A stretch of DNA of 64,000 nt from Thermodesulfitimonas autotrophica (GCF_003815015.1 NZ_RKRE01000003.1:310001-374000); one strand, 5' to 3'; counted from the first letter of the stretch, positions 35,415 to 47,985 are shown. Numbers and translations: made by a program. Notes: generated from the sequence alone by a model not told the origin.

Positions 35415-37496
35415 ATGGCGCGTGAGTTTCCGCTCGAAAGAACAAGAAACATAGGGATTATGGCCCACATCGACGCCGGGAAGACGACGACTACCGAACG
35501 CATCCTTTTTTACACTGGTAAGATTCACCGGATCGGTGAGGTTGATGATGGGGCCGCGACGATGGACTGGATGGTGCAGGAGCAGGAGCGGGGCATCACC
35601 ATCACCTCAGCGGCTACCACCTGCTACTGGCGCGACCACCGGATTAACATCATCGACACACCAGGACACGTGGATTTTACGATCGAGGTAGAGCGCTCGT
35701 TGCGCGTGCTCGATGGGGCAGTGGCGGTATTTTGCTCTGTGGGAGGTGTGGAGCCGCAAAGCGAGACTGTCTGGCGGCAAGCGGATAAATACGGCGTGCC
35801 GCGGATTGCTTACGTCAACAAAATGGACCGGACCGGCGCCGACTTTTTCCGGGCGGTGGCAATGATTAAGGAGCGGCTCGGGGCGAATCCGGTGCCGGTT
35901 CAGCTCCCGATTGGCGCGGAGGATAGCTTCTGCGGGGTAATTGACCTGATTCAGGAAAAGGCGATTATTTACCTGGACGACTTGGGAACGGTAAGCAAAG
36001 AAACGGCTATCCCTGCCAATATGAGGGAACTCGTGGCCGAATACCGCGAGAAGCTGCTAGAGGCGGTGGCGGAAGCGGACGAGGAACTGATGTTGAAATA
36101 CTTAGAGAATGAGCCTCTTACTGTCGAAGAGATCAAGCGGGCTTTGCGGAAGGCGACCCTGGCGGTGAAGGCCATTCCCGTTCTCTGCGGTTCCTCCTAC
36201 CGGAACAAGGGTGTGCAGCCTTTACTTGACGCCATTATCGATTTTTTGCCGGCGCCGACCGACATCGCGGCAGTAAGGGGCACGAACCCGGAAACGGGCC
36301 TGGAGGAAGAGCGCTTGGCGCGGGACGATGCGCCTTTTTCGGCCCTGGCCTTTAAGATCATGGCCGATCCCTACGTGGGGAAGTTAACCTTTTTCCGGGT
36401 CTATTCGGGAACTTTGAAGTCCGGTTCCTACATTTATAATGCCACCAAACAGAGGCGGGAACGGATCGGCCGGCTCCTGCAGATGCACGCCAATCACCGG
36501 ACGGAAATTAAAGAGGTTTACGCCGGCGATATCGTGGCGGCGGTGGGGTTGAAGTTCACGACGACCGGAGATACCCTTTGTGACGAGGCGCACCCCATCA
36601 TTCTCGAGGCGATGGACTTTCCGGAACCGGTTATCTCGGTGGCTATTGAGCCGGAGACCAAGGCCGACCAGGATAAGATGGGGCAGGCTCTTGCCCGGCT
36701 GTCAGAGGAGGATCCGACCTTCCGGGTCCACGTCGATGCGGAGACCGGGCAGACCATCGTTTCGGGGATGGGGGAGCTGCACCTTGAGGTCATCATCGAC
36801 CGGCTGCTCAGGGAGTTCAATGTTGGCGCTAAGGTCGGCAAGCCTCAGGTGGCGTACCGCGAGACGATTACCAAGCCCGCGCGGGCGGAAGGCAGGTTTA
36901 TCCGCCAGACGGGCGGCCGGGGCCAGTACGGGCACGTGGTTCTCGAGATCGCGCCACGTAAACCCGGGGAGGGCTTCCTCTTCGAAAATAAGATTGTGGG
37001 CGGCGTTGTTCCCAAGGAGTTTGTGCCGGCAATTGAAGCGGGTGTGCGCGAGGCGATGGAAAACGGCGTCCTGGCCGGCTACCCGGTTATCGATGTTGGT
37101 GTAGCGCTGGTTGACGGCTCTTACCACGAGGTTGATTCCTCGGAGATGGCCTTTAAGATTGCCGGTTCGCTTGCCTTCCGGGAAGCGGCCAAGCGGGCGG
37201 AACCGGTCATCCTGGAGCCGATCATGAAGATTGAGGTTATCACTCAGGAAGAGTATACTGGGGACGTCATCGGCAATCTGAACGCCCGGCGGGCGCAGAT
37301 CGAAGATATAGAGGTGAGGGGCAATAACCGGATCATCCGGGCGCTGGTGCCCTTATCGGAAATGTTCGGCTACGCTACGGATCTCCGGTCACTCACGCAG
37401 GGCCGGGGCACTTACACGATGCAGTTTGACCATTATGCCGAGGTACCCCGGAATCTGATGGAAAAGATAGTGCAAAAGTACTACTATGCAAGTTAA
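35415..37496 (+). CDS. fusA: Elongation factor G
   Basis: 693 residues. The G domain has [28 protein letters not shown] and NKMDR. Domains II-V follow, including [14 protein letters not shown] and the domain IV tip region near [16 protein letters not shown]. It drives translocation on the ribosome. GGAGG precedes the ATG, and tuf starts 15 bases after the stop. Confidence 0.98.
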   Translation: MAREFPLERTRNIGIMAHIDAGKTTTTERILFYTGKIHRIGEVDDGAATMDWMVQEQERGITITSAATTCYWRDHRINIIDTPGHVDFTIEVERSLRVLDGAVAVFCSVGGVEPQSETVWRQADKYGVPRIAYVNKMDRTGADFFRAVAMIKERLGANPVPVQLPIGAEDSFCGVIDLIQEKAIIYLDDLGTVSKETAIPANMRELVAEYREKLLEAVAEADEELMLKYLENEPLTVEEIKRALRKATLAVKAIPVLCGSSYRNKGVQPLLDAIIDFLPAPTDIAAVRGTNPETGLEEERLARDDAPFSALAFKIMADPYVGKLTFFRVYSGTLKSGSYIYNATKQRRERIGRLLQMHANHRTEIKEVYAGDIVAAVGLKFTTTGDTLCDEAHPIILEAMDFPEPVISVAIEPETKADQDKMGQALARLSEEDPTFRVHVDAETGQTIVSGMGELHLEVIIDRLLREFNVGAKVGKPQVAYRETITKPARAEGRFIRQTGGRGQYGHVVLEIAPRKPGEGFLFENKIVGGVVPKEFVPAIEAGVREAMENGVLAGYPVIDVGVALVDGSYHEVDSSEMAFKIAGSLAFREAAKRAEPVILEPIMKIEVITQEEYTGDVIGNLNARRAQIEDIEVRGNNRIIRALVPLSEMFGYATDLRSLTQGRGTYTMQFDHYAEVPRNLMEKIVQKYYYAS

Positions 37497-37511
37497 GGAG
37501 GAGGAAGATTC

Positions 37512-38714
<1,203 letters not shown>

Positions 38715-38744
38715 TCCTTTCCGTACAGGAGGATTTAGGAAATA

Positions 38745-39053
38745 ATGGCAGGACAAAAGATAAGGATCAGGCTTAAGGCCTTTGACCACTATATGCTGGA
38801 CCAGTCGGCGCAGAAGATTGTGGAGACGGCTAAGCGGACTGGCGCGACGGTAGCGGGTCCGATTCCTCTGCCGACGGAGAAGAACATTTATACGATCCTA
38901 CGTTCGCCGCATAAGGATAAGGACTCGCGCGAGCAGTTCGAGATCAGAACGCATAAGCGGCTGATCGAGATCCGCGAGGCAACGCCGAAGACGGTTGATT
39001 CGCTGATGCGGCTGGATCTGCCGGCTGGGGTGGACATTGAGATCAGGCTGTAG
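38745..39053 (+). CDS. rpsJ: 30S ribosomal protein S10
   Basis: 102 residues: [30 protein letters not shown] and [16 protein letters not shown] are diagnostic. S10 (NusE) also joins the NusB antitermination complex. First gene of the S10 block, 30 bases after tuf with AGGAGG in the gap. Confidence 0.97.
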   Translation: MAGQKIRIRLKAFDHYMLDQSAQKIVETAKRTGATVAGPIPLPTEKNIYTILRSPHKDKDSREQFEIRTHKRLIEIREATPKTVDSLMRLDLPAGVDIEIRL

Positions 39054-39088
39054 AAGTATATGAGGCTCTCTTCGTTGGAGGTGGTTTA

Positions 39089-39718
39089 ATGAAGGGCATT
39101 CTCGGGAGAAAGCTCGGGATGACACAATATTACACCCCGGCGGGCGAAGCGGTCGCGGTAACGGTGATCGAGGCAGGGCCGTGTGTGGTGGTCCAGACCA
39201 AGACGAAGGAAAACGACGGTTACGAGGCCGTGCAGGTGGGGTTTGGGGCGAAGCCCGAGCGGCTCGTTAACAAACCCTTGAAGGGGCACTTTGCCCGTGC
39301 TGGCGTAAAACCCCTCCGTTACCTCCGGGAGTTCCGGGTTGAAAATGCCGGAGCCTACGCGGTGGGGCAGGAAATCAAGGTCGATATCTTTAGTCCTGGC
39401 GAGCGGGTGGATATCACCGGAACGAGCAAAGGGCGCGGTTTCGCCGGGGGCATTAAGCGGCACGGTTTCCACCGGGGGCCAATGGGACACGGCTCCAAAT
39501 ACCATCGCCGTCCCGGTGCTCTGGCGGCGAAAGGGCCCGCCAGGGTCTTTAAAGGCCGGCGGCTGCCCGGGCATTACGGGAACGAACGGGTTACCGTCCA
39601 GAATCTCGAGGTGGTCAAAGTCGATCCCGAACGGAACATCTTAATGGTTCGGGGGGCGGTTCCGGGTAACCGCGGGGGGCTTTTGATCATCAAGGAAGCG
39701 GTAAAGCAGGAAAGGTAG
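39089..39718 (+). CDS. rplC: 50S ribosomal protein L3
   Basis: 209 residues: [20 protein letters not shown] start and the [27 protein letters not shown] loop that reaches toward the peptidyl transferase centre (given in two overlapping motifs, [11 protein letters not shown] and [13 protein letters not shown]). GGAGGTGG precedes the ATG. The next gene is unusually far away, leaving a 135-base gap. Confidence 0.97.
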   Translation: MKGILGRKLGMTQYYTPAGEAVAVTVIEAGPCVVVQTKTKENDGYEAVQVGFGAKPERLVNKPLKGHFARAGVKPLRYLREFRVENAGAYAVGQEIKVDIFSPGERVDITGTSKGRGFAGGIKRHGFHRGPMGHGSKYHRRPGALAAKGPARVFKGRRLPGHYGNERVTVQNLEVVKVDPERNILMVRGAVPGNRGGLLIIKEAVKQER

Positions 39719-39768
39719 GTTGGGTGATCATCCAGGGGTGAGAGGCGATGTGCCGGCGGGATTACCGC

Positions 39769-39789
39769 GCCGCGGGCAGTGCCCGCGGT
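39769..39789 (+). promoter_or_regulatory. GC hairpin in the rplC-rplD gap
   Basis: CCGCGGGC, loop AGT, GCCCGCGG: a perfect 8-base stem plus a G-T closing pair. No U-run follows, so it is unlikely to terminate. It could be a ribosomal-protein binding site or a stability element in this unusually long intercistronic gap. Confidence 0.5.
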
Positions 39790-39853
39790 AGGGCGAGGGC
39801 ACAGGCCGGCAAGTCGCAACGACCGAAGGAGAACCGTTGAGGAGGAGATGGGC

Positions 39854-40477
39854 TTGGCCAGAGTGAGCGTTTATAACATGGGAGGCGATCCGGTCGGCGA
39901 AGTTGAACTTCGGGACGATATTTTCGGTGTTGCCGCGAACCCGGCCGTGCTGCACGAAGCGGTGGTGATGCACCTCGCCAACCGGCGGCGCGGGACGCAC
40001 GACACAAAGACCCGGGCCGAAGTTTCCGGTGGCGGGCGCAAACCGTGGCGTCAGAAAGGCACCGGGCGTGCCCGGCACGGCAGCATCCGGTCGCCTATCT
40101 GGCGGGGCGGGGGCATCGTCTTTGGGCCGCACCCCCGGGATTACGGCTACAGGTTACCGAAGAAGGTTCGCCGCCTCGCATTAAAGTTTGCTCTTTCGGA
40201 GAAAGTGCGGGCTGGGGAACTGGTGGTTATTGACACGTTTGCGTTGCCGGCGCCGAAGACCAAGGAGGCCCTAAAGTTCCTTGCGCGCTTCGAGGCTTCC
40301 GGGGGGGCGCTGTTGGTTGGTGCTGCACCGTCGCGCGAAATGAAGTTGGCGGTGGCCAACATTACGGGGGTTAAGTTTGTGCCGGTGACCAACCTTAACG
40401 TTTACGACATCTTGCGCTACCCGAAGCTTATTGTGACCAGGGAAGCGCTGGCGCGGATAGAGGAGGCGCTAAAGTGA
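39854..40477 (+). CDS. rplD: 50S ribosomal protein L4
   Basis: 207 residues from [27 protein letters not shown] is the usual L4 start. The long loop [30 protein letters not shown] lies in the exit tunnel (motif pieces [18 protein letters not shown]). I chose TTG because GGAGGAG is six bases upstream, whereas an ATG two codons earlier directly abuts it. In E. coli L4 represses its own operon. Confidence 0.95.
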   Translation: MARVSVYNMGGDPVGEVELRDDIFGVAANPAVLHEAVVMHLANRRRGTHDTKTRAEVSGGGRKPWRQKGTGRARHGSIRSPIWRGGGIVFGPHPRDYGYRLPKKVRRLALKFALSEKVRAGELVVIDTFALPAPKTKEALKFLARFEASGGALLVGAAPSREMKLAVANITGVKFVPVTNLNVYDILRYPKLIVTREALARIEEALK

Positions 40478-40761
40478 AAAGCCCACACGACATCCTTATA
40501 CGACCGGTGGTTACCGAAAAGAGCATGGCTTTGTTGGCGGAGAACAAGTACACGTTTTACGTAGATCCGAAGGCTACCAAGACCGACATCAAGAACGCCG
40601 TAGAAAAGGTTTTCAACGTCAAGGTCTTAAAGGTCAATACGCTAAGGGTAAAAGGAAAAGTGAAACGGGTGCGGCGTGCACTCGGTAAGGCTCCGGACCG
40701 CAAAAAAGCGGTTGTCACTTTGCGGCCCGGGGACAAGATCGAGATCTTTGAAGGGCTGTAA
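40474..40761 (+). CDS. rplW: 50S ribosomal protein L23
   Basis: 95 residues: [28 protein letters not shown] and the [16 protein letters not shown] extended loop. It lies by the exit tunnel and is a docking site for trigger factor and SRP. The GTG overlaps the rplD stop by four bases. Confidence 0.97.
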   Translation: MKSPHDILIRPVVTEKSMALLAENKYTFYVDPKATKTDIKNAVEKVFNVKVLKVNTLRVKGKVKRVRRALGKAPDRKKAVVTLRPGDKIEIFEGL

Positions 40762-40778
40762 GGAAAGGAGGGGTTCAG

Positions 40779-41603
40779 GTGCCGGTTAAGAAATACAAGC
40801 CGACATCGCCGGGCAGGCGCTTTGTGACCGTCTCTACTTTTGAAGAGGTAACCAAGACCGAGCCGGAACGCTCCCTTTTGAAGCCGCTCAAGCGGAAGGG
40901 CGGGCGGAACAACCAGGGCCGGATTACGGTTCGTCATCAGGGCGGGGGGCATAAGCGTGCGTACCGGGTGATTGATTTCAAACGCGACAAAGACGGGGTT
41001 CCGGCGAAAGTGGTGGCGATAGAATACGACCCGAACCGGTCGGCCCGGATTGCCCTCCTCCATTACCGGGATGGAGAGAAACGTTACATCATTGCTCCTG
41101 CTGGGCTGGAGGTCGGCCAGACGGTTGTTTCCGGCCCGGACGCGGATATTAAGGTTGGTAACGCGCTACCGTTAAGGAATATCCCGGTGGGCACCGTCAT
41201 CCACAACATCGAACTGAATCCGGGTGAGGGCGCGAAGTTAGTGCGCTCCGCCGGGGCGTCGGCGCAGCTGATGGCCAAGGAAGGCGATTACGCGACGATC
41301 CGGATGCCTTCGGGGGAGATGCGGTTGATCCAGCTTGACTGCCGCGCGACGATCGGGCAGGTGGGCAACGAAGAGCACGAGAACATTTCCATCGGTAAGG
41401 CCGGCCGCGCCCGCTGGATGGGCATCAGGCCTACGGTGCGGGGCGTCGTTATGAATCCGGTGGATCACCCGCACGGCGGCGGCGAGGGCAAGTCGCCGAT
41501 CGGGCGCAACCCGGTAACTCCTTGGGGCAAGCCGGCTCTCGGGGTTCGGACACGGAAGCCGAAGCCGAGCGACCGGCTCATCTTGAAGCGGCGTTACGAG
41601 TAA
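40779..41603 (+). CDS. rplB: 50S ribosomal protein L2
   Basis: 274 residues: [20 protein letters not shown] start, and the [15 protein letters not shown] segment with the conserved histidine near the peptidyl transferase centre. The [17 protein letters not shown] C-terminus is typical. AAGGAGGGG precedes the GTG start. Confidence 0.97.
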   Translation: MPVKKYKPTSPGRRFVTVSTFEEVTKTEPERSLLKPLKRKGGRNNQGRITVRHQGGGHKRAYRVIDFKRDKDGVPAKVVAIEYDPNRSARIALLHYRDGEKRYIIAPAGLEVGQTVVSGPDADIKVGNALPLRNIPVGTVIHNIELNPGEGAKLVRSAGASAQLMAKEGDYATIRMPSGEMRLIQLDCRATIGQVGNEEHENISIGKAGRARWMGIRPTVRGVVMNPVDHPHGGGEGKSPIGRNPVTPWGKPALGVRTRKPKPSDRLILKRRYE

Positions 41604-41616
41604 AGGGGGAGTGGCA

Positions 41617-41901
41617 ATGGGACGTTCACTTAAAAAGGGGCCGTACTGCGATCCCAAGCTGCTGAAAAAAATTGAAGACCTGAATGCCCGGGGCGAAAAA
41701 CGGGTAATCAAGACCTGGTCGCGGCGTTCCACCATCTTCCCTCAGATGATTGGACACACGATCGCGGTTTATGACGGACGCAAGCACGTCCCGGTTTACG
41801 TTACGGAAGAGATGGTGGGGCACAAGCTTGGTGAGTTTGCGCCGACCCGGACTTTCAGGGGGCACGGCGCCCACACCGAGCGCTCCACGGCGCTGAAATA
41901 G
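41617..41901 (+). CDS. rpsS: 30S ribosomal protein S19
   Basis: 94 residues: [46 protein letters not shown] and [12 protein letters not shown]. The ATG is favoured over a GTG two codons upstream by family alignment and spacing from GGGGGAG. It binds the 30S head with S13. Confidence 0.96.
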   Translation: MGRSLKKGPYCDPKLLKKIEDLNARGEKRVIKTWSRRSTIFPQMIGHTIAVYDGRKHVPVYVTEEMVGHKLGEFAPTRTFRGHGAHTERSTALK

Positions 41902-41912
41902 GGGGGTTCGGG

Positions 41913-42269
41913 ATGGCCGAAGCAGTAAAAGAGGCAAGGGCTACCGCCAAGTACCTGCGTGTTTCACCCCGGAAGGCCCGGCAGGTGGTTGACCTGATCC
42001 GGGGGAAAAGGGTCGGCGAGGCTTTAAGCATTCTGCGGTTTGTACCGCGCAAGGCCGCCAGAATGGTGGAAAAGGTGGTCCGATCGGCGGTGGCCAACGC
42101 AGAGCATAATTACGACCTAATTCCGGATGAGCTTTTTATCGTTCGGGCGTACGTCGATCAGGGGCCATCGCTGAAGCGTGTCCGGGCCCGGGCCTACGGC
42201 CGGGCTAATATCATCCGCCGCCGTACGAGCCACGTTACTGTGGTGGTCGGTGAAAGAAAGGAGGGGTAG
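41913..42269 (+). CDS. rplV: 50S ribosomal protein L22
   Basis: 118 residues: [21 protein letters not shown], then [11 protein letters not shown] and the beta-hairpin [24 protein letters not shown] that lines the exit tunnel where macrolides bind. GGGGGG-type ribosome site before ATG. Confidence 0.96.
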   Translation: MAEAVKEARATAKYLRVSPRKARQVVDLIRGKRVGEALSILRFVPRKAARMVEKVVRSAVANAEHNYDLIPDELFIVRAYVDQGPSLKRVRARAYGRANIIRRRTSHVTVVVGERKEG

Positions 42270-42272
42270 GGT

Positions 42273-42953
42273 TTGGGTCAAAAGGTTGATCCGCGGGCTT
42301 TGAGGCTCGGTATTAACCGTGACTGGAACGCCAAGTGGTTTGCCGATAAAAGAGATTTTGCCAAATATCTTCTCGAGGACGTAAAGATCCGGAAGTTCAT
42401 CAAGGAGCGTCTCCGCCAGGCAGGCATCTCTACGGTTCAGATTGAGCGGACGGCGAACCGAATCCGGATTTTTATCCACACGGCGAAGCCCGGAATCGTG
42501 ATCGGGCGGGGCGGCGCGGAGGTAGAACACCTGCGGAAAGATCTGGAGCAGCTGACCGGGAAGCACGTGAACGTAAATATTGTGGAGATCAAGGTCCCTG
42601 AGCTTGACGCCCAGTTGGTGGCGGAGAACATTGCGCAGCAGATCGAGCGCCGGGTGGCCTTCCGCCGGGCGATGAAACAGGTGGTTTCGCGGGCGATGCG
42701 GATGGGTGCAAAAGGTATCAAGGTTGCTGTCAGCGGGCGCCTGGCGGGGGCGGAGATTGCCCGCACCGAGTGGTACAGCGAAGGCAAGGTGCCCCTGCAT
42801 ACGCTGCGAGCCGACATAGATTACGGTTTTGCCGAAGCGATGACCACCTACGGCAAAATCGGGGTGAAGGTCTGGATTTACAAAGGCGAGATCCTGCCGG
42901 AACGGGCTGCAGATCGAGGAGGTAGGGGAAGTGCTACAGCCGAAAAGAGTTAA
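42273..42953 (+). CDS. rpsC: 30S ribosomal protein S3
   Basis: 226 residues from TTG, three bases after rplV. The KH domain reads [18 protein letters not shown], with the GRGG loop; the C-terminal domain has [32 protein letters not shown]3 forms part of the mRNA entry channel. The 3' end overlaps rplP by 23 bases. Confidence 0.96.
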   Translation: MGQKVDPRALRLGINRDWNAKWFADKRDFAKYLLEDVKIRKFIKERLRQAGISTVQIERTANRIRIFIHTAKPGIVIGRGGAEVEHLRKDLEQLTGKHVNVNIVEIKVPELDAQLVAENIAQQIERRVAFRRAMKQVVSRAMRMGAKGIKVAVSGRLAGAEIARTEWYSEGKVPLHTLRADIDYGFAEAMTTYGKIGVKVWIYKGEILPERAADRGGRGSATAEKS

Positions 42954-43362
42954 ATTCAGGAAGCAACACCGGGGCCGGATGACCGGGCAGGCCAAGGGCG
43001 GCACGACGGTCCATTTCGGTGAGTACGGCCTTCAGGCCCTGGAGCCGGCCTGGATTACCGCCCGGCAGATCGAGGCCGCGCGAATCGCGATGACCCGTTA
43101 CGTCCGCCGGGGCGGGAAGGTGTGGATCAGGATCTTTCCGGATAAGCCCGTGACGGCGAAACCGGCCGAAACGCGTATGGGAAGCGGGAAAGGGTCACCG
43201 GAATACTGGGTGGCAGTGGTAAAGCCCGGACGGATTCTCTTTGAGATCGGCGGGATACCCGAGGAGGTGGCCCGGGAAGCTATGCGGCTGGCGGCGCACA
43301 AGCTACCCATCAGAACCAGGTTTGTGAAGCGTGAGGAAGCGGGTGAGGTCAGTGAAGGCTAA
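42931..43362 (+). CDS. rplP: 50S ribosomal protein L16
   Basis: 143 residues from GTG inside the end of rps[49 protein letters not shown] and [26 protein letters not shown] site lies in rpsC. L16 is placed near the A-site tRNA elbow. Confidence 0.97.
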   Translation: MLQPKRVKFRKQHRGRMTGQAKGGTTVHFGEYGLQALEPAWITARQIEAARIAMTRYVRRGGKVWIRIFPDKPVTAKPAETRMGSGKGSPEYWVAVVKPGRILFEIGGIPEEVAREAMRLAAHKLPIRTRFVKREEAGEVSEG

Positions 43363-43552
43363 GGAGATCAGGGGGTTGACCGCGGAGGAACTGGTGCGGA
43401 AAATTGCCGATTCTAAGGAAGAGCTTTTCCGGCTGCGGTTTCAGCTTGCGACCGGCCAGCTGGATAACGTGATGAAGATCAGGGAAGTAAAGCGGCGGAT
43501 AGCACGGTTGAAGACTATCTTGCGCGAGCGGGAGCTCGGGATTAGGAGTTAA
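43352..43552 (+). CDS. rpmC: 50S ribosomal protein L29
   Basis: 66 residues from the GTG that gives the normal family start ([18 protein letters not shown]). The signature [18 protein letters not shown] and the ending TILRERELG are clear. An upstream GTG seven codons earlier is possible. It overlaps rplP by 11 bases. Confidence 0.93.
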   Translation: MKAKEIRGLTAEELVRKIADSKEELFRLRFQLATGQLDNVMKIREVKRRIARLKTILRERELGIRS

Positions 43553-43569
43553 GGAGGAGGTAAAGTCCT

Positions 43570-43872
43570 ATGGAGCGCGGACGGCGCAAAGTGCGCGTGG
43601 GACGCGTGGTGAGCGATAAAATGGACAAGACGGTTGTGGTGGCCGTGGAAACCCTAGTCCGGCACCCGCTTTACCAGCGCACAGTCCGGCGGACCAAGAA
43701 AGTAAAGGCGCACGACGCCGAAAACACCTGCCGCGTGGGCGACAAGGTCAGGATCATGGAGTGCCGGCCCCTTTCCAAGGAGAAACGCTGGCGGGTAGTG
43801 GAGATCATCGAGCGGGGAAAGCGTTTTGACGTGGTACCGGCCGTGGCGGAGGAAATTTCGGACAATGGGTAA
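43570..43872 (+). CDS. rpsQ: 30S ribosomal protein S17
   Basis: 100 residues, a little longer than most S17 at the C-terminus. [25 protein letters not shown] and [23 protein letters not shown] are family-typical; the last 15 residues ([15 protein letters not shown]) are an extra tail. Confidence 0.95.
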   Translation: MERGRRKVRVGRVVSDKMDKTVVVAVETLVRHPLYQRTVRRTKKVKAHDAENTCRVGDKVRIMECRPLSKEKRWRVVEIIERGKRFDVVPAVAEEISDNG

Positions 43873-43946
43873 GCCGGCAGGTGGCTTGGCGCTGTAGGGC
43901 GGCTTCGCGTTGGTCCGGTATTCGGTTCGCGGAAGGAGGGAGCTAA

Positions 43947-44315
43947 ATGATCCAGGTCCATACGATCCTAAACGTAGCAGATAACACCGGCGCGAAGAAG
44001 CTGATGTGTATCCGGATTCTTGGCCATGCCCACCAGCGGTATGCTGGGATTGGCGACGTTATTGTTTGTTCCGTCAAGGAGGCGTCACCCGGGGGTGTGG
44101 TTAAGAAGGGGGACGTTGTCAAGGCGGTTGTGGTCCGGACGAAGAAAGAGATGCGGCGTCCGGACGGATCGTATATCAAGTTTGACGAAAACGCGGCGGT
44201 GATTATCAAGGATGACAAGAGCCCGCGGGGGACGCGAATCTTCGGTCCGGTGGCCCGGGAGCTCCGGGAGCGGGACTTTATGAAAATAATCTCGCTCGCG
44301 CCGGAAGTCTTGTAG
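43947..44315 (+). CDS. rplN: 50S ribosomal protein L14
   Basis: 122 residues: [25 protein letters not shown] and [28 protein letters not shown], the standard L14 pattern. AAGGAGGG lies before the ATG after a 74-base gap. L14 bridges to the 30S and contacts L19 and RsfS. Confidence 0.97.
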   Translation: MIQVHTILNVADNTGAKKLMCIRILGHAHQRYAGIGDVIVCSVKEASPGGVVKKGDVVKAVVVRTKKEMRRPDGSYIKFDENAAVIIKDDKSPRGTRIFGPVARELRERDFMKIISLAPEVL

Positions 44316-44343
44316 TTGCCCGCGGGTTTTAGGGGGTTGTAAG

Positions 44344-44661
44344 ATGCCTAAGGTGCACGTGAAAAAAGGGGATACCGTTCTGGTGATCAGAGGCAAGGAC
44401 GCGGGTAAAAAAGGCAAGGTTTTAAGCGTCCTGCCGGAAAAGCAACGAGTAATCGTAGAGAAGGTAAACATTGTGAAACGTCATTCCCGCCCGACGCGGC
44501 AACTCCCGCAGGGAGGCATTGTCGAGAAGGAGGCTCCTATTCATGCTTCCAACGTGATGCTTGTCTGCGGGAAGTGCCACCGGCCTACCCGGGTCGGCCG
44601 CCGCTTTTTGGAGGACGGGACAAAGGTCCGGTTCTGCAAGAAGTGCGGCGAAGTGCTGTAG
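44344..44661 (+). CDS. rplX: 50S ribosomal protein L24 (zinc-ribbon form)
   Basis: 105 residues. The N-terminal KOW motif reads [20 protein letters not shown]. The C-terminal part contains [11 protein letters not shown] and CKKCGEVL, giving a four-cysteine zinc ribbon found in many bacterial L24. It starts 50S assembly. Confidence 0.96.
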   Translation: MPKVHVKKGDTVLVIRGKDAGKKGKVLSVLPEKQRVIVEKVNIVKRHSRPTRQLPQGGIVEKEAPIHASNVMLVCGKCHRPTRVGRRFLEDGTKVRFCKKCGEVL

Positions 44662-44698
44662 GGTGCAGGAAGTGGCAGTTAAGGAGGGCAAGACCGCG

Positions 44699-45250
44699 GT
44701 GTCACGTGTGTCACGCTTAAAGGAGAAATACCGGAAAGAAGTCGTGCCGGCGCTCATGGAGAAGTTCGGCTACAAGAACGTAATGGAGGTCCCGCGGCTC
44801 GCTAAGGTGACGGTGAACATGGGCCTGGGCGAAGCAATTCAGAACCCCAAGGCAATCGACGCGGCGGTCGAAGACTTGAAGGTGATCACGGGGCAGAAAC
44901 CTGTTGTAACGCGGGCGAAAAAGTCGATCGCGGCTTTTAAGCTCCGGGCAGGGATGCAGATCGGCGCGAAGGTAACCCTGCGGGGGGAGCGGATGTATGA
45001 TTTTGTCGACAAGCTCTTCAACATCGTCTTACCGCGCGTCCGTGACTTTCGGGGTGTGCCGCCGAAGGCCTTTGACGGCCGGGGGAACTTTACCTTAGGC
45101 TTGCGGGAGCAGATCATTTTTCCGGAGATCGATTACGACAAGGTTGACCGGGTGCGGGGCATGAACATCACTTTTGTGACGACGGCGAAGACCGACGAGG
45201 AAGCCCGGGAGCTCCTGCGCCTTCTGGGTATGCCCTTCGCCGCGTCGTAG
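44699..45250 (+). CDS. rplE: 50S ribosomal protein L5
   Basis: About 183 residues: [47 protein letters not shown], and [31 protein letters not shown]. The GTG chosen follows GGAGGG by eleven bases and yields the family length. Other GTG codons nearby (27 bases earlier or 9 later) cannot be excluded. L5 binds 5S rRNA. Confidence 0.94.
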   Translation: MSRVSRLKEKYRKEVVPALMEKFGYKNVMEVPRLAKVTVNMGLGEAIQNPKAIDAAVEDLKVITGQKPVVTRAKKSIAAFKLRAGMQIGAKVTLRGERMYDFVDKLFNIVLPRVRDFRGVPPKAFDGRGNFTLGLREQIIFPEIDYDKVDRVRGMNITFVTTAKTDEEARELLRLLGMPFAAS

Positions 45251-45271
45251 TTCTGGTAAAGGAGGTACAGG

Positions 45272-45457
45272 ATGGCCAAAAAATCGCTAATCGCTAAGGC
45301 CCAGCGGCCGCCTAAATTTGAGGTCCGGCGCTATAACCGCTGCAAGCTCTGCGGCCGTCCGCGGGCTTACATGCGGAAGTTTGGCGTTTGCCGGATATGC
45401 TTCCGGATGCTGTGCTACCGGGGCGAGATCCCGGGCGTCCGGAAGGCGAGTTGGTAA
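45272..45457 (+). CDS. rpsN: 30S ribosomal protein S14, type Z
   Basis: 61 residues, the short zinc-binding form. [20 protein letters not shown] carries the four cysteines. AAGGAGG before ATG. The C+ form is usual in Firmicutes and thermophiles. Confidence 0.97.
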   Translation: MAKKSLIAKAQRPPKFEVRRYNRCKLCGRPRAYMRKFGVCRICFRMLCYRGEIPGVRKASW

Positions 45458-45477
45458 GGGAAGGGGGTTGTTTTACC

Positions 45478-45876
45478 GTGGTTATGACTGATCCCATCGC
45501 GGATTTCCTGACCCGGATCAGGAATGCCAATATGGTTTACCGCAGCACGGTAGAGATCCCGGCTTCCAGGGTGAAGGTTGCGCTGGCCTCGGTGCTGAAG
45601 GACGAGGGCTTTATTAAGGACTACGAGGTCATCGAGGATAACAAGCAGGGAATTATCCGGATCTACCTGAAGTACGGGGCGAATAAAGAACGGGTGATCA
45701 GCGGGTTGCGACGCATTTCCAAACCGGGCCGGCGGGTCTACGCGCGCAAGGACCAGGTCCCGCGGGTGCTGGGCGGTTTCGGGATAGCGATACTTTCGAC
45801 TTCGAAGGGTATCATGACCGACAAGCAGGCGCGGAAGCTCGGGCTTGGCGGTGAAGTTATCTGCTACGTCTGGTAG
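45478..45876 (+). CDS. rpsH: 30S ribosomal protein S8
   Basis: 132 residues: [32 protein letters not shown] at the start (motif [16 protein letters not shown]) and [33 protein letters not shown] at the end (motif [13 protein letters not shown]). I chose GTG, ten bases after AGGGGG; an ATG two codons on is the alternative. S8 is a translational repressor of the spc operon in E. coli. Confidence 0.95.
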   Translation: MVMTDPIADFLTRIRNANMVYRSTVEIPASRVKVALASVLKDEGFIKDYEVIEDNKQGIIRIYLKYGANKERVISGLRRISKPGRRVYARKDQVPRVLGGFGIAILSTSKGIMTDKQARKLGLGGEVICYVW

Positions 45877-45890
45877 CGGGGAGGTGGCGT

Positions 45891-46439
45891 ATGTCGCGGA
45901 TCGGCAAAAGACCCATTCCCCTACCGCAGGGAGTGGAGGTCACGATAGAAGGTAACAGAGTGGCGGTTAAGGGCCCGCTCGGGACGCTCGAGAGGGAGTT
46001 TCCCGAAGGGGTGACCATCGAAAAGCAAGACGCGGTGCTCTTAGTCCACCGCCGTTCGGACGAACCGCGGGACAGGGCGCTGCACGGACTAAGCCGGACG
46101 CTGCTGAACAATATGGTGGTCGGCGTAACGCAAGGCTTCACGAAGGGGCTCGAGATAGTAGGCGTGGGTTACCGTGCGGCCAAACAGGGGCGCAAGCTCA
46201 CCCTCACCATCGGCTATTCGCACCCGGTGGAGATCGAGCCGCCGGAGGGAGTGGAGATCGAAGTGCCGGCGCCTACTAAGATCGTTGTGAAGGGTGCCGA
46301 CAAGGAGAAGGTTGGGCACGTGGCGGCCTACATCAGAAGCGTGCGCGAGCCAGAGCCTTACAAAGGCAAAGGCATCAGGTACGAAGGCGAGGTTATCCGG
46401 CGGAAGGCCGGTAAGGCCGGCGGTAAAGGGAAGAAGTAA
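45891..46439 (+). CDS. rplF: 50S ribosomal protein L6
   Basis: 182 residues: [21 protein letters not shown], then [25 protein letters not shown] and [23 protein letters not shown] at the C-terminus, all standard. It supports the factor-binding region of the 50S. Confidence 0.97.
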   Translation: MSRIGKRPIPLPQGVEVTIEGNRVAVKGPLGTLEREFPEGVTIEKQDAVLLVHRRSDEPRDRALHGLSRTLLNNMVVGVTQGFTKGLEIVGVGYRAAKQGRKLTLTIGYSHPVEIEPPEGVEIEVPAPTKIVVKGADKEKVGHVAAYIRSVREPEPYKGKGIRYEGEVIRRKAGKAGGKGKK

Positions 46440-46453
46440 GGAGGGAGCGAAGT

Positions 46454-46822
46454 TTGGGCTTTAACAAACCTGACCGCAAAGAGTTGCGCGAGCGGCGCCG
46501 GATGAGGGTGCGGAAAAAGGTTTACGGCACCGCTGAGCGCCCGCGGCTTAACGTCTTCCGGAGTCTGAAGCATATCTACGCGCAGGTCATCGATGATGAC
46601 CGCGGCATCACCCTGGTGGCGGCTTCTTCGCTCTCGCCGGAGTTGCGGGGCAAGGTTAACGGTGGTAATATTGAAGGTGCGGCTGCGGTCGGCAGGCTTA
46701 TTGCCGAGAAGGCGAAGGCGAAGGGGATCAACAAGGTGGTTTTCGACCGCGCCGGTTACCTTTATCACGGACGGGTAAAGGCCCTTGCAGACGCGGCCAG
46801 GGAAAACGGGCTGGAGTTTTAA
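46454..46822 (+). CDS. rplR: 50S ribosomal protein L18
   Basis: 122 residues from TTG, preceded by [32 protein letters not shown] and [28 protein letters not shown] are diagnostic. It binds 5S rRNA with L5. Confidence 0.96.
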   Translation: MGFNKPDRKELRERRRMRVRKKVYGTAERPRLNVFRSLKHIYAQVIDDDRGITLVAASSLSPELRGKVNGGNIEGAAAVGRLIAEKAKAKGINKVVFDRAGYLYHGRVKALADAARENGLEF

Positions 46823-46839
46823 GAAAAGGGGGGAACAGG

Positions 46840-47352
46840 GTGGAGAGCATCGACGCCTCGAAGCTTGAGCTTACGGAGAAGGTCGTTTCGATCAGGCGGT
46901 GCGCCAAGGTCGTCAAAGGTGGCCGGCGGTTCAGCTTCTCGGTCCTGGTGATCGTCGGTGATGGTCAGGGCCATGTGGGAGCGGGACTCGGTAAGGCGGG
47001 CGAGGTGCCCGACGCGATAAAAAAGGGAATCGAAGACGCTAAGAAGAACCTGATTAAAGTACCGATGGTCGGCACGACGATTCCTTACGAGGTCGTGGGG
47101 CACTTTGGCGCCGGTAAGGTGCTTTTGAAGCCGGCGGCTCCCGGTACCGGGATCATTGCGGGCAGCGCCGTCCGGGCGATCCTGGAGCTGGCAGGGGTGA
47201 AGGATATCCTTACCAAGTCGCTCGGAACGAACAATCCACACAACATGACGCGGGCGACCTTTGACGCCCTCAAGAAACTGCGGGACCCGGACGAAATCAA
47301 ACGTTCACGCGGCCTGCTTGGCCAGGACTATGCGGTTAGGAGGGAAGCGTGA
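46840..47352 (+). CDS. rpsE: 30S ribosomal protein S5
   Basis: 170 residues from [38 protein letters not shown] is the double-stranded RNA-binding part; [22 protein letters not shown] and [18 protein letters not shown] are the C-terminal motifs. S5 affects decoding accuracy. It overlaps rpmD. Confidence 0.97.
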   Translation: MESIDASKLELTEKVVSIRRCAKVVKGGRRFSFSVLVIVGDGQGHVGAGLGKAGEVPDAIKKGIEDAKKNLIKVPMVGTTIPYEVVGHFGAGKVLLKPAAPGTGIIAGSAVRAILELAGVKDILTKSLGTNNPHNMTRATFDALKKLRDPDEIKRSRGLLGQDYAVRREA

Positions 47353-47531
47353 TGGGGGAGATGAGAATCACCCTGGTGCGGAGCACCATCGGCGCCAATA
47401 GGAAACAGCGGGCGACCGTGGCGGGTCTGGGACTCCGCCGGGTTAACCAAACGGTGGTGAAGCAGAATAATGCCGCACTCAAGGGAATGGTGGCGAAGAT
47501 TCATCATCTCGTCCGGGTTGAAGAGTCATAA
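47352..47531 (+). CDS. rpmD: 50S ribosomal protein L30
   Basis: 59 residues: MRITLVRSTIGANRKQRATVAGLGLRRVNQTV (motif RSTIGANRKQRATV). Three candidate starts lie within 12 bases (a GTG overlapping the rpsE stop, then ATG, then another ATG). The middle one has the best spacing from AGGAGGG. Confidence 0.94.
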   Translation: MGEMRITLVRSTIGANRKQRATVAGLGLRRVNQTVVKQNNAALKGMVAKIHHLVRVEES

Positions 47532-47546
47532 GGAAGGGGGTTAAGC

Positions 47547-47984
47547 ATGAGGCTTGCGGAACTCAAGCCCGCTCCCGGAGCGCGCCGGAAGCCCGTCCGG
47601 AAGGGGCAGGGTATCGGTTCGGGGCTGGGCAAGACGGCAGGGAGAGGCCATAAGGGTCAGAAGGCCCGTTCCGGCGGCGGCGTGCGTCCCGGATTCGAGG
47701 GCGGTCAGATGCCGTTAGCGCGCCGGATGCCGAAGCGGGGCTTTACCAACATTTTTAAAAAGGAATATGTTATTATCAACCTCGGCCAGCTTAACCGGTT
47801 TGAGGATGGTGCAGTGGTGACTCCGGAGGTGCTGCGGGAGGCTGGTCTGATCAAAAAGAAAGGTGCGGTAAAGATTTTGGGGTCCGGAGAGCTGAAGAAG
47901 GCGCTTACCGTCAGAGCCCATGCGTTCAGCCAAGGAGCCGCGGCGAAGATAGCGGCGGCGGGCGGTAAAGCCGAGGTGATCTAG
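47547..47984 (+). CDS. rplO: 50S ribosomal protein L15
   Basis: 145 residues: [20 protein letters not shown], then [39 protein letters not shown] in the extended N-terminal part (motif [14 protein letters not shown]). A globular C-terminal domain ends in AAGGKAEVI. secY begins one base later. Confidence 0.97.
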   Translation: MRLAELKPAPGARRKPVRKGQGIGSGLGKTAGRGHKGQKARSGGGVRPGFEGGQMPLARRMPKRGFTNIFKKEYVIINLGQLNRFEDGAVVTPEVLREAGLIKKKGAVKILGSGELKKALTVRAHAFSQGAAAKIAAAGGKAEVI

Positions 47985-47985
47985 G

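Noticed and set aside
39779..39853. N-terminal extension of L4 from an upstream GTG
   Set aside because: The extension is Arg-rich and starts inside the hairpin; L4 homologues start where the TTG with a proper ribosome site lies.
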